A DNA stretch of 64,000 bases. It comes from UBA9300 sp032260385. Lineage in GTDB: Bacteria > Bacteroidota > Bacteroidia > Bacteroidales > VadinHA17. The stretch lies in contig JAVVEL010000012.1 in the NCBI GenBank assembly GCA_032260385.1, positions 1 to 64,000 of the forward strand, read 5' to 3'. A program made the position numbers and the translations under genes. Shown here piece by piece: positions 42,795-52,525 of this stretch. Every line of letters begins with the position of its first letter. Position 1 is the first letter of the stretch. The notes beneath the pieces were generated by a model, which saw only the letters and a program-made list of their open reading frames with translations, was not told the DNA's origin and made no database searches.

Positions 42795-45761
42795 TTACAT
42801 TTCTTCAAGCATGTTAAAATCCACCGGGATGGTCAAAACAACCTTTGTACCGATGGGATTTCCTTCGTCACCAAACAGGTCATCTATTACAAGTCTCATC
42901 TTGTTTTTGTTATTCCTGTTAAGCACCTGTATTAGTTCCATGGTCACTTCAAGCCCTTTTCCGCTTCCGGTTCTAGGCTTATTATGGTTAGCCTCCCTTC
43001 CAACCCCCTTATCGGTGATGGTAATGGTATGTTCATTATTGCTCATAACCTCAACGCTGAGACTGCCGCCTTCAGCTTTGGGCTGTATTCCCCAGCGAAT
43101 GGCATTCTCAACAAAATTATGGATTATCATCCTGGGGATATGGACCTTGAGTATTTCCGGTGAACTGATACTTATATCATATTGAAGCTTATCTTCCATA
43201 ATAAGCTTTTGCATATCGCAGTAGTCCCGGATAAAATCCAGTTCCTCCTCAATGGTCCTTATATAATCATCTTCAGTCACTATCCTGCGGAGCAGGTTTG
43301 AAAATCTCAGCAGGTAACTGTTGGCTTCTTCTTTTTCACCAAGTTCAATAAAAAATGCTATTGATGAAAGCAAGTTGAATATGAAGTGGGGATCAAATTG
43401 CTGGACGAACCTTCCCATTTGTAACCTGTAGTATTCCCTTACGGTTTTCATCTCCAGGTCTTTTCTTTTTCGATAAGCTGATGATATGATGTAACCTATT
43501 ATTATACTGGCAATTATGCCCAGTGCAACAGCAAGGGCTATAAAAATATTCCTTTGCCAGAAAGCAGGTTTCACATTTATTGTAAGACTCGCCGCTTGTT
43601 CTGCCCATATGCCTTCATCTGTACATACCCTGAATAATATTTCGTGTTTGCCCTTCTTTAATGTCGGGAATACTAGTGTGTTCAATTGCGAGGGTTCTGA
43701 CCATGGCTGTTTCTGACCTTCAATCATGTAGCTGTACAACAGGCCTTCCGGATTACGGGTATAAATACCTGTGAGTTTAACCCTGATATTATTTTCCTTA
43801 TAAGTCAGATCTACCTGCCTTACTGTATCATGTACATAGGGGTTAATATCAGTCTTATGCATCCAGGTAAGCTCATCTGATAAGACGTCCACTCCTGATA
43901 CATATAGCATGGGAGGCTTCTTATTTTCCCGGTCTTCCCCGGGATCAAACCTTGTCATAATCTCATTGCCCAGAATCCACACATATCCCTCACGGTCAGT
44001 CAGTGCACCGTTCTGTACACAGCCCGAAGCCATGAAACCATTTGACCGGTTAAATATAGTATATCCGAAATATCCATCGTTTTTAATGTCCGTATCTACA
44101 ATGATAAAATCACTTATGCGGCCTGCCAGGATCCTGCCATCATTGAGAGGCCTGATAAATTTAACTGCAGTGTTTTCTTCTGACCTGAGGGCCCTTTCCA
44201 TTTTACCGGTGGACAGCTTAAGCCTGAACAGTCCGTTATTGCCGCCAAACCAGACAGTGCCCTTATTGTCCGTGGCACATGCCATTCCATATATAACCTT
44301 ATTTACACTGTCGGGCTGTTCTACGATCTCCTTTCCATTGAAGGTATAAACTGAGGATTCAGTCACCAGCCAGCAGGTCCCTCTTGCATCCTTGCATATT
44401 GACCTTATATATCCAATATCTTCAGGCGAAGATTGTTCAAATACTATGGTCGTATCCTTTCGCACCATCACCAGGCCCTCTTCAGCACCCATCATTATAT
44501 CCCCGCTTATTGTATCTTCATAGATAAATTCCACCTGGCCTTTCGTGATATCCAGTTTTTTCATCTTTCTGCCATCCCATTCCAGTATCCCATTAAAGGT
44601 AGTGAACCATATCCTTCCGTCTGACAACTTATTGCTTCCAAGAGTAAATGCCTGCAATGGACCATCCACCAAATGTTCCATATCAGTTATTTTCTTCCCG
44701 TCGTATTTCTTAAGCATGCCCCGGAGTGTCCCGAACCAGATATTACCATTAATATCCTCTGCAATGGTCCAGGTGTCCGGTAAGAATCCCTCATTATAGT
44801 CGAAGATTGTAAACCGGTCAGATATTAACCTGTATAATCCGCTTTCAGCTCCTATCCAGAATGTCCCATAACTGTCTCTGAGCATACCATAGGGGACGCC
44901 ATAAGTCCATCTGAATGTGTACTTATGTATAAAGTCTGTGACCGTTATGCTGTCAGCGTTGTGGTCAACCAATTCCAGGGGATCGATAAGTTTATCGTGT
45001 TCCGGTAAATCACGGGGAGATGTAAGCTCCAGTAGTGTATCCTCTTCATGACAATAGTAGCTGCCTGATGATGTTTTTATTATTGCTCGTTTACCGGCGT
45101 TATTTACAAAATGGTAAGGATCACTAAAAGCATGTGTTAGTTTATCATTGCTCAATATATAGGCTTCTTTGCCCAGGGTAATGAATAAGCGGTCACTTGC
45201 TTTATGATAAAATAAATTTTTCAGTTTTTGTTTCCTGTACCTTTCATCATCTATATCTACTATATTATAAGAGCCTTCACTGAACCGGATAAGCAGGTTG
45301 TTGCCTGTGCTGTCAAGAGAGTGCATCCATAAGTTGCCTTCATTATCATCAGAAAAAGCCGAAAGTGTTAAAGTGCTTATCGGACTGGCTTCCGTAAAAA
45401 AGAAAGGTGCAAAGCCTGTTCCGTCATACCTGGCGACACCGTATTTTGTAAGTATCCAGATATTATGGCGGCAATCTTCTATCAACTTTAGCGGCGTTAA
45501 TAACTCCGATTCATACGTGATGCTGTAGGCTTTCATTTCTCTGCCATCAAAGCGGGTGATACCATTTCTCGAGGATAGCCAGATAAAACCATAACTGTCT
45601 TCAAACACATCGAAGACCCTGTTTTCGGGAAGCCCGTCAGCAGTGGTGTATTTCCTCCAGGGAAGATTTTGAGCTATCAGTCCCGGTGCAGGGAATAATA
45701 TCCATAATACCAAAAGTGGAATTATGATATAAAAATATCCTTTTTGTCCTGCGGGTTTCAA
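42795..45761 (-). CDS. Two-component sensor kinase with Reg_prop beta-propeller sensor (LytS-like)
   Basis: A 988-residue sensor. A periplasmic part carries two-component regulator propellers (TADGLPENRVFDVFEDSYG and repeated GTFWIGAESGLYR blades, about 30-620) and a Y_Y_Y-like beta-sandwich (about 640-735). One membrane helix at about 742-765 leads to a cytoplasmic LytS-type kinase with phospho-acceptor His792 in FDPHFIFN and N-box Asn886 (NFVENAIRWG), then GVGREAN. It should detect an external ligand, typically a glycan fragment in this family, and phosphorylate the LytTR regulator encoded 22 bp downstream. No polysaccharide-utilisation genes sit next to it, so the ligand is unknown. Confidence 0.93.
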   Translation of the reverse strand: MKPAGQKGYFYIIIPLLVLWILFPAPGLIAQNLPWRKYTTADGLPENRVFDVFEDSYGFIWLSSRNGITRFDGREMKAYSITYESELLTPLKLIEDCRHNIWILTKYGVARYDGTGFAPFFFTEASPISTLTLSAFSDDNEGNLWMHSLDSTGNNLLIRFSEGSYNIVDIDDERYRKQKLKNLFYHKASDRLFITLGKEAYILSNDKLTHAFSDPYHFVNNAGKRAIIKTSSGSYYCHEEDTLLELTSPRDLPEHDKLIDPLELVDHNADSITVTDFIHKYTFRWTYGVPYGMLRDSYGTFWIGAESGLYRLISDRFTIFDYNEGFLPDTWTIAEDINGNIWFGTLRGMLKKYDGKKITDMEHLVDGPLQAFTLGSNKLSDGRIWFTTFNGILEWDGRKMKKLDITKGQVEFIYEDTISGDIMMGAEEGLVMVRKDTTIVFEQSSPEDIGYIRSICKDARGTCWLVTESSVYTFNGKEIVEQPDSVNKVIYGMACATDNKGTVWFGGNNGLFRLKLSTGKMERALRSEENTAVKFIRPLNDGRILAGRISDFIIVDTDIKNDGYFGYTIFNRSNGFMASGCVQNGALTDREGYVWILGNEIMTRFDPGEDRENKKPPMLYVSGVDVLSDELTWMHKTDINPYVHDTVRQVDLTYKENNIRVKLTGIYTRNPEGLLYSYMIEGQKQPWSEPSQLNTLVFPTLKKGKHEILFRVCTDEGIWAEQAASLTINVKPAFWQRNIFIALAVALGIIASIIIGYIISSAYRKRKDLEMKTVREYYRLQMGRFVQQFDPHFIFNLLSSIAFFIELGEKEEANSYLLRFSNLLRRIVTEDDYIRTIEEELDFIRDYCDMQKLIMEDKLQYDISISSPEILKVHIPRMIIHNFVENAIRWGIQPKAEGGSLSVEVMSNNEHTITITDKGVGREANHNKPRTGSGKGLEVTMELIQVLNRNNKNKMRLVIDDLFGDEGNPIGTKVVLTIPVDFNMLEEM

Positions 45762-45922
45762 GTTAAAGAGTTAATAGATTCAGGATATGAATATAAGAAA
45801 AATTTATGAGAAAATTAAGCTGTTGGCAGGGCCGGCAGGCTTGTGAAAAAAGTTACGGAAAGGGACTTGAATAAATTCATATTACCGTATATTTGACCTT
45901 TAATTTATGCTATTGTAAACCC

Positions 45923-46921
45923 ATGCTTGTCTGGATAATCTTCATTGCTGCCATTCTCCTTTTCATGGTTATAGACCTCGGGCTTTTTAACAGGCAGGCT
46001 CATGTAATATCGCTCAGGGAAGCAACATCATGGACTCTGACGTGGGTTTTGCTGGCCCTTGCATTCTCGGGTGTGATCTATCTGCTCTATAAAAATAACC
46101 TTGTTAATAATATTGACGGTCTTACCCCAAAATCCGCTGTAATAAAATACATTACAGGTTACCTGATTGAACTGTCACTCAGTATTGATAATATATTTGT
46201 AATCGCTGTAATCTTCACCACCTTCAGGATACCGATGAAATACCAGCACAGGGTACTTTTCTGGGGTATTCTCGGTGCCATTGTTTTCAGGTTGCTTATG
46301 ATACTCTTCGGGGTGATGCTGATACATAAGATAGACTGGATTATTTACGTTTTCGGGGCCTTCCTCCTGTTTACTGCAATAAACATGTACCTGAAAAGAA
46401 ACAAGGAGAGCGATTTCCGTAAATCACCAATATACAGGCTTGTAAAAAGGATCTTCCCGGTAACGGGCGATTTAAAGGGCCAGAGGTTTTTTATCCGTTA
46501 CAGGGGAAAAATTATCCTGACACCCCTGATGGTGGCCCTGATGGTTATAGAAGCTACTGATGTACTGTTTGCAGTGGACAGTGTCCCCGCAATACTTGCC
46601 ATCACCTCAGATCCCTTCATTGTCTTCAGTTCGAATATCCTGGCGATACTCGGACTGAGGTCTATGTATTTCTTCCTTTCAAATATGCTTGACAGGTTCA
46701 GGAACCTGAAATACAGTCTTATTGTGATACTTCTTTATGTGGGTATAAAGATGCTGACACATGAGCTTGTTGATCCTCCCGAATGGGTTTCACTTTCGTT
46801 TATCATTGCTGCCATGCTGGCCGGCACAGTGTCTTCCCTGAGGTCTCAGCGGGGAGAAGGGGACAAGGAGCCTGGAGCACAGAGCAAAGCTTTAAGGGCA
46901 CAAAGCAAAGAGCACAGGTAA
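45923..46921 (+). CDS. TerC/Alx family integral membrane protein
   Basis: A 332-residue membrane protein with about nine helices. TerC hallmarks are present: DLGLFNR, ELSLSIDNIFVIAVI (with the acidic pair in a helix) and the paired VIEATDVLFAVDSVPAILAI, then IFSSNILAILGLRSMYF. Family members are linked to metal homeostasis, chiefly manganese export or loading of exported proteins, and to tellurite or pH response. I chose the ATG at 45923, since the longer frame needs a TTG at 45893 and adds ten residues not typical of the family. The C-terminal tail has a small duplication (AQSKALRAQSKEHR). It is divergent from the sensor kinase. Confidence 0.93.
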   Translation: MLVWIIFIAAILLFMVIDLGLFNRQAHVISLREATSWTLTWVLLALAFSGVIYLLYKNNLVNNIDGLTPKSAVIKYITGYLIELSLSIDNIFVIAVIFTTFRIPMKYQHRVLFWGILGAIVFRLLMILFGVMLIHKIDWIIYVFGAFLLFTAINMYLKRNKESDFRKSPIYRLVKRIFPVTGDLKGQRFFIRYRGKIILTPLMVALMVIEATDVLFAVDSVPAILAITSDPFIVFSSNILAILGLRSMYFFLSNMLDRFRNLKYSLIVILLYVGIKMLTHELVDPPEWVSLSFIIAAMLAGTVSSLRSQRGEGDKEPGAQSKALRAQSKEHR

Positions 46922-46927
46922 CGACTA

Positions 46928-46948
46928 AGAGACTGAACTTCAGTCTCT
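46928..46948. terminator. Palindromic hairpin between convergent genes
   Basis: AGAGACTGAA (46928-46937), one-base loop C, TTCAGTCTCT (46939-46948): a perfect 10-bp palindrome 7 bases after the TerC stop. The position suits a terminator for both flanking convergent genes, but the tiny loop would open in practice and there is no T-run. Confidence 0.4.
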
Positions 46949-46995
46949 CATATCTCATCTCTCACCGCTCAATCTCTTATCCATCTTTCTTACCC

Positions 46996-49900
46996 CTACT
47001 TCTTTCCTGACTTATCAGGAAAGGGTGGTACCGGAGGTAACTTGACGAATGATTTTTCCAGCTCTTCAAGGATTACCTCAACAGCCTTGTTAAGCTGTGC
47101 GTCCTTACCCCTGTACAGTTCGGCCGGATCATTCTCAATAATTATATCGGGTATTACTCCTTCACCTTCAATAACAAATCCCTTACCATCCTTGTCATAT
47201 GGTGCATATGAGGGTGTGATAATTGATCCGCCGTCGATCAGGGGTATGGCTCCGCTGTATCCTACCACGCCGCCCCACGACCTTGTTCCGATTGTGGGTC
47301 CCAGCTCGTTTACCTGGAAACGGTAGGGAAAAAGATCGCCATCGGATGCCGAATATTTATCAAGCAGGGTAACCTTGGGTCCTACGTGCATACCTACAGG
47401 GTTTGGATCACCTTCCTGCTGACCTGTATGCATGGTCATATAGGTAAGCTGTCGCATCAGCCTCTCTATTATCATGGGTGATACATTGCCTCCACCATTG
47501 CCCCGCACATCGATAATCAGACCTTCTTTCGTAAGCTGGGGATAATAATATTTTGCAAACTCATTGAGTCCGCTTACTCCCATATCAGGTATGTGTATAT
47601 AGCCAATCCTGCCATCGGTCTGTTTGCTTACCTCTTCTATATTGTTATGCACCCACTGGTAATAGTACAGTGATGATTCATTGCCTATGGATTTGATAAG
47701 GACTTTGCGACTGCCTTCCCCTTTGGGTCTGGAATTGAGCTCCAGCATCACCTCCTTACCTGCCTTGCCTGCCAGGAGGGTATAGATATCATCGGTGGTG
47801 GTTACATCAATGCCGTCCAGGGAGATTATATAGTCACCTTCGTTTGCATTTACACCCACGGCACGCAGGGGGGAAGCAAGTTGATCGCTCCAGTTGGCTC
47901 CCCTCAGGATTTTATCAATGCGGAAATAGCCGCTTTTGTCACGGCTGAGCTGTGCACCAAACAGGCCCAGTTGTATCCTCTCAGGCTCAGGCTTCTCACC
48001 ATTATTGACATAGGCATGCCCCACGTTCAGTTCGGCTATCATTTCGCCCATAAGGTAGGCAAGGTCGGAACGATGACTGACATAGGGTACAAGGACATTG
48101 TACTTATCGTATTTAGCCTTCCAGTCGACACCGTGCATCCCCGGGTCATAGAAGAAATCGCGCATATGCCTCCATATCTCGTCGAACATCTGCTGCCATT
48201 CTTCCTGCAGGTCAACGAGCACCTTCATCTCCGATACATCAATCCGGTCCTTTATTTCTATCTTTCCTGATGGCAGGTCAATAATTCCCCACTGCCTGTT
48301 CATGCTTACCAGCATTTTCTTTCCGTCAGGTGTCAGGGTATACCTTATATTACTGCCCAGCTCTGTTTCCTTCTTCTTGTCCAGGTCATACATTTTCATG
48401 GTGCTGCCGCGATCAGCCGCACTGCGTGCACTGTAATATATTTTGCCATTCACCCCTGTTACGCCCGAATAATTACCCGGTGACACAGGCAGTCCGATTA
48501 TGCGCTCCTGTATGCCATCGATATCTATTTTAATATCTTTATTATCCGTGTCATTCTTCTTCTCTCCTTCTCCTTTTTTCTCCTCATCAATCTTCACAAC
48601 ATCATTTTCAGGGGCGAAGGGTGAAGGAGTTTCTTTTGAGAGGGTAACAAGGTAGATGCGGCTCATATCCACATAGGCATGGTTCCATTCTGTCTGGCTG
48701 TATACCGGGTTGAAATCACGTGCCGAGGTGAAAAGCAGGTATTTGCCATCGCTGCTGAAGGAAGGGCCAGATGAATTGTACCATCCTTCGGTTACCTCGT
48801 AGGATTTTTTATCCTCCAGGTTGTAGAGCCTTATGATAGTCATGTCCCTCTGAGGCCGGGTATAGGTAATCCATTTGCTGTCGGGCGACCAGTTGTAGCT
48901 GAATCCTGTTGAACGATCCGACTGTTCTATTACAGTGACCTTCTTTGTTTCAACATCAAGATAGCATAATTCCCTTTTCTTGTTGTGGTACAGTATCTTT
49001 TTACTGTCAGGTGACCATTCCAGTGAGAATATATAGGTTTCATTCCCCCTGGTGAGTTGCACCGGTTCACCAGTGCCGTCCTGTGGCATAATATATATTT
49101 CAAACTCACCTGTAGCATCTGATATATATGCAATATGTTTACCGTCGGGTGACCATTGGGCGTTCCTTTCATTGACGCCGGAGTTGGCTGTGAGATTATG
49201 AGTGATACCGTTTTTAGCAGGCAGTGACCATATATCACCCCTGGCACTGAAAACTACCCTTTCACCCTTGGGTGAAGGGCTTCCTTCCCTTATGCTTTGC
49301 GAAGCGTCTTTCCATTCACTACGTGCCCAGGGGCGGTCATTTGCTATCCGGATGTCCAGCTTTTTAGCCTGCTGTGTCTCAATATCGAAGATGAAGATAT
49401 AACCACCTTTTTCAAAAGCTATGTGCCTGGAGCTATGGGACGGGAATTTAATGTCATAATCGGTATAATTGGTGACCTTGCGTGTTTCACCTGTTTCAGT
49501 GTTATAGGCGAAGAGGTTCATTATGCGGTCTCGGTCAGAAAGAAAGTATATTTCTTTGCCTATCCACATCGGTATGATATCCTGGGCCGGGCTGTCCGTT
49601 ATTTTTTCAACCTTCCCGCTTTTAAAATCATAAATGCGTATATCGTCTGCCATGCCTCCCCGGTAATATTTCCAGGTGCGGAATTCGCGGAAGACCCAGT
49701 TAAAGGCAAGTTTTTTGCCATCCGGTGAATAGGAACAAAAGCCCCCGTCGGAAAGGGGTATCTCTGTGGAAAGTCCTCCCTTTGCCGGGACGGTGAAGAG
49801 CTGACCGCGGAAATCGTTGAATGACTGCTTGCGGGAACGGTATACAATATGCTTACCATCAGGCGACCAGACCATAACTATATTGTTGGGGCCCATACGG

Positions 49901-50247
49901 TCTCCGATATCATCGCGTCGCAGTGTGGCAGTGTGGGTAAGTCTTTCAGGTGAACCACCGGTGGCAGGTATCTTAAACACCTCTGTATTACCGTCGTACT
50001 GCCCGGTAAAAGCTATCTCGCTCCCGTCGGGTGAAAATTTTGGAAACACCTCGTAACCACTGTGTGTGGTCAGTTTGCGGGCCATGCCGCCATTAATGCC
50101 GCTTGTGTAAAGGTCGCCGGCATATGAAAACACAAGCTGGTCCCCCGAAACGGCCGGGAAACGCAGTAATCTTGCCTCGTCCTGTGCAGACAGCTGGAAG
50201 GAAGAAGCCAGTGCTGCAAGGATGAAAATAGGGAGTATTCTTTTCAT
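46996..50247 (-). CDS. Tricorn-like S41 family protease
   Basis: A 1083-residue exported protease. Order: signal peptide (to about residue 22, LSAQ), beta-propeller of WD40-like/TolB-like strands (about 35-330, repeated SPDGK turns), a second propeller (about 330-560), a core helical region, PDZ domain (about 770-860, VNANEGDYIISLDGIDV), and the S41 catalytic domain (about 865-1060) with DVRGNGGGN and the nucleophile serine in SASDGD, followed by GTRSWGGVVGYSG. Tricorn proteases degrade oligopeptides produced by other proteases. Bacteroidota members are periplasmic and are thought to process peptides imported from outside. No proteasome-like partner is nearby. Confidence 0.9.
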   Translation of the reverse strand: MKRILPIFILAALASSFQLSAQDEARLLRFPAVSGDQLVFSYAGDLYTSGINGGMARKLTTHSGYEVFPKFSPDGSEIAFTGQYDGNTEVFKIPATGGSPERLTHTATLRRDDIGDRMGPNNIVMVWSPDGKHIVYRSRKQSFNDFRGQLFTVPAKGGLSTEIPLSDGGFCSYSPDGKKLAFNWVFREFRTWKYYRGGMADDIRIYDFKSGKVEKITDSPAQDIIPMWIGKEIYFLSDRDRIMNLFAYNTETGETRKVTNYTDYDIKFPSHSSRHIAFEKGGYIFIFDIETQQAKKLDIRIANDRPWARSEWKDASQSIREGSPSPKGERVVFSARGDIWSLPAKNGITHNLTANSGVNERNAQWSPDGKHIAYISDATGEFEIYIMPQDGTGEPVQLTRGNETYIFSLEWSPDSKKILYHNKKRELCYLDVETKKVTVIEQSDRSTGFSYNWSPDSKWITYTRPQRDMTIIRLYNLEDKKSYEVTEGWYNSSGPSFSSDGKYLLFTSARDFNPVYSQTEWNHAYVDMSRIYLVTLSKETPSPFAPENDVVKIDEEKKGEGEKKNDTDNKDIKIDIDGIQERIIGLPVSPGNYSGVTGVNGKIYYSARSAADRGSTMKMYDLDKKKETELGSNIRYTLTPDGKKMLVSMNRQWGIIDLPSGKIEIKDRIDVSEMKVLVDLQEEWQQMFDEIWRHMRDFFYDPGMHGVDWKAKYDKYNVLVPYVSHRSDLAYLMGEMIAELNVGHAYVNNGEKPEPERIQLGLFGAQLSRDKSGYFRIDKILRGANWSDQLASPLRAVGVNANEGDYIISLDGIDVTTTDDIYTLLAGKAGKEVMLELNSRPKGEGSRKVLIKSIGNESSLYYYQWVHNNIEEVSKQTDGRIGYIHIPDMGVSGLNEFAKYYYPQLTKEGLIIDVRGNGGGNVSPMIIERLMRQLTYMTMHTGQQEGDPNPVGMHVGPKVTLLDKYSASDGDLFPYRFQVNELGPTIGTRSWGGVVGYSGAIPLIDGGSIITPSYAPYDKDGKGFVIEGEGVIPDIIIENDPAELYRGKDAQLNKAVEVILEELEKSFVKLPPVPPFPDKSGKK

Positions 50248-50438
50248 AATAACATATGTTTTATTTGGATAAAAAATAAAAGTAAATCAATTATTAATTC
50301 TTTTGAGAGATGAAGTGTTAAAGTTAGTGAAATTTTAGCTTACACAATTTTCTCCGTCCCCCTCAGCCTCAGCCTTAGCATTAGCCTCTTTTGCAAATCC
50401 CCCCTTTAATCACGACATTTGTTATAAAAGAAAAAATC

Positions 50439-51113
50439 ATGAAAGAGTACATTGTTAAAATACTGGAGATTTTTGATGTAAGCCATGATGTCAAAGGATT
50501 TCATCTGGAGAAACCTGAAGGCTATACTTTCAGGCCGGGGCAGGCTGCAAATGTGGCTATTGGCAAAAAGGGCTGGGAAGAAAAGCAGAGACCCTTTACC
50601 TTCACAAACCTTCCGGGTGATGATATCCTTGAATTAATAATTAAAATATACCCCTCCCGTAATGGCTTAACCAAAGAATTGGAAGGCTTGAAGAAGGGTG
50701 ATGAGCTAATTATCAATAAGCCCTGGGGTTCTATTGAGTACAGGGGAGAAGGTGTTTTCATTGCCGGCGGAGCCGGTATTACACCTTTCATTTCTATCTT
50801 GAGAGATCTGGAAAAAAAGGATGAGATGGGGAAAAATATACTGATATTTGCTAACAATACAAGCAAGGATATTATAATGGAGGAAGAATTCGATAAGATG
50901 CTCGGCTCAGACAGGTTTATTAATATTCTTGCAGAAGAAAAGACAGATAAGTACCATAATGGCTTCATCAGCAAGGAGTTTCTTGAAGAACAGCTTGATC
51001 ATTTCAACAGGGTTTTTTATCTCTGCGGCCCACCACCAATGATGAAGGCTGTAGAGGAAGACCTGGCTGAGCTGGGTGTAAAAAAAGAGTCTTTAGTTAA
51101 GGAGGAGTTTTAA
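50439..51113 (+). CDS. Ferredoxin-NADP reductase-type FAD oxidoreductase
   Basis: A 224-residue flavoprotein of the FNR/flavodoxin reductase family. FAD-binding strands are visible as FRPGQAANVAI and RPFTFTN, the NAD(P) loop as GGAGITPFISI and the C-terminal CGPPPMM. It lacks the iron-sulfur domain, so it passes electrons between NAD(P)H and a separate carrier. I chose the ATG at 50439 because the frame's earlier opening at 50391 uses TTG and encodes a hydrophobic, non-homologous stretch. The gene stands alone and its electron partner is unknown. Confidence 0.85.
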   Translation: MKEYIVKILEIFDVSHDVKGFHLEKPEGYTFRPGQAANVAIGKKGWEEKQRPFTFTNLPGDDILELIIKIYPSRNGLTKELEGLKKGDELIINKPWGSIEYRGEGVFIAGGAGITPFISILRDLEKKDEMGKNILIFANNTSKDIIMEEEFDKMLGSDRFINILAEEKTDKYHNGFISKEFLEEQLDHFNRVFYLCGPPPMMKAVEEDLAELGVKKESLVKEEF

Positions 51114-51200
51114 GAGGGCATTGGATTCGAGATCGCTTAGGTTCTGATCCAGTTCGAGGCTTACATATTTGTAGATGCTTTAAAGGGTAACAAAAAATTT

Positions 51201-51231
51201 TTTGATATCACTTCACTCTGTCATATATTTA
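51201..51231 (+). promoter_or_regulatory. Candidate Bacteroidota-type promoter
   Basis: TTTG (51201-51204), 19 bp, then TATATTTA (51224-51231) matches the Bacteroidota -33/-7 pattern with one mismatch in the -7 box. It lies 52 bp upstream of the serine hydrolase ATG. Confidence 0.4.
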
Positions 51232-51283
51232 CTGGTTAGAGTTTATCACATTTCATTTTATCAAAACTTAAAATTTTTGCATC

Positions 51284-52525
51284 ATGAGGATTATTAAAAT
51301 GTTATTTTTCTTCAGTTTCATTTTACTCACAATATCATGCAGGCAGGGTGAAAAGCCTGTTTCTCCTGAGGGTGTTGGAATATCATCTGATACGCTTGAT
51401 ATGGCCTCAGAGAGGATGCAAAGCTATATTGATCAGGATAAACTGGCCGGCATTGCAGTACGGACAATAAAGGATGGTTTTGTTGCACATGATGCCAGGT
51501 TCGGCTTTGCCGATATTGAGAATGAGATACCAATTGAAGAAGAAACCATATACAGGATATTTTCCATGTCGAAACCTGTAACAACGGTTGCACTGATGAC
51601 TCTTTATGAAGATGGGAATTTCGAGTTGGATGATAAGGTAGCTGATTATATACCGGAGTTTGCTGAAACAAAAGTATATACTCCCGGCGAGGAGGGTTTT
51701 ACACTTGAAGGCCAGGAGAATGAAATGACAATCAGGCATTTGCTTACCCATACTTCCGGACTGACTTATGGATGGGAGCCGGGCTCTTACGTTGATTCGC
51801 TGTACAATGCATCAGGTGTTGTTAACTGGGATGCGCCACTGGCCGATAAAGTTAAGCAGCTTGCCTCACTGCCACTTAAATATCAGCCGGGGACCAGATG
51901 GGAATACGGTCTGTCAATTGATGTTGCCGGATACCTTGTGGAGGTTCTCAGCGGAACGACACTCGATAAGTACCTTGCCAATGAAGTGTTTGGACCACTT
52001 GGCATGGATGATACGGGCTTTTATGTGCCTGAAGACAAGCATTCAAGGTTATCAAAGCTTTATACAAGGGACCGCAACGGTAAATTGGTTAAGCTGTCAG
52101 GCACGGCAGGGGTCACCGATGCTGAAGCTGATTTTAATGACATCTTCAAACAACCGGCGATACATTTTTCAGGTGGCGGAGGGCTTGTTTCCACGGTGGA
52201 TGATTACGCCAGGTTTGCCAGGATGCTGCTCAACGGGGGCGAGCTTGACGGAACCAGGATACTGGAACAGGCAACAGTTGATCTCATTATGTCTGACCAG
52301 CTACCGGGAGAAGTGGCATATAATAAGGCTTATGGATATGGTCTGGGTGGGCAGGTGGATATTAATACAGGATCATATAGCTGGGGTGGTGCTGCTTCCA
52401 CGAACTTTGTTGTTGATCCTTCACAAACCATGATTATACTTGCATTTACTCAATTTATGCCCAGCGACTATTCATACTTTGGAGAATACGTGGAAATTGT
52501 GAGAAAGGCGATAATTAAGGAATAG
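51284..52525 (+). CDS. Serine hydrolase of the beta-lactamase/class C esterase fold, lipoprotein
   Basis: A 413-residue envelope serine hydrolase. The active site is SMSK (94-97, nucleophile Ser94 and Lys97), with HTSGLTYG and WEYGLSIDVAGYLVE supplying the family's second block; a class C YxN is not clearly formed (YGLS), so it is probably an esterase or D-aminopeptidase rather than a beta-lactamase. The C-terminal block has HFSGGGGLVSTVDDYARF and WGGAASTNF, which take the place of the third motif. A lipoprotein signal ends at Cys19 (TISC). The gene overlaps the 3' end of the convergent methyltransferase/ATP-grasp gene by 54 bp. Confidence 0.92.
   Translation: MRIIKMLFFFSFILLTISCRQGEKPVSPEGVGISSDTLDMASERMQSYIDQDKLAGIAVRTIKDGFVAHDARFGFADIENEIPIEEETIYRIFSMSKPVTTVALMTLYEDGNFELDDKVADYIPEFAETKVYTPGEEGFTLEGQENEMTIRHLLTHTSGLTYGWEPGSYVDSLYNASGVVNWDAPLADKVKQLASLPLKYQPGTRWEYGLSIDVAGYLVEVLSGTTLDKYLANEVFGPLGMDDTGFYVPEDKHSRLSKLYTRDRNGKLVKLSGTAGVTDAEADFNDIFKQPAIHFSGGGGLVSTVDDYARFARMLLNGGELDGTRILEQATVDLIMSDQLPGEVAYNKAYGYGLGGQVDINTGSYSWGGAASTNFVVDPSQTMIILAFTQFMPSDYSYFGEYVEIVRKAIIKE

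Noticed and set aside
45893..45922. Longer TerC start at TTG
   Set aside because: Needs a TTG and adds an atypical N-terminus; the ATG at 45923 fits the family.
50391..50438. Longer start for the FNR-type reductase at TTG
   Set aside because: Non-homologous extension and TTG start; ATG at 50439 fits the flavoprotein start.
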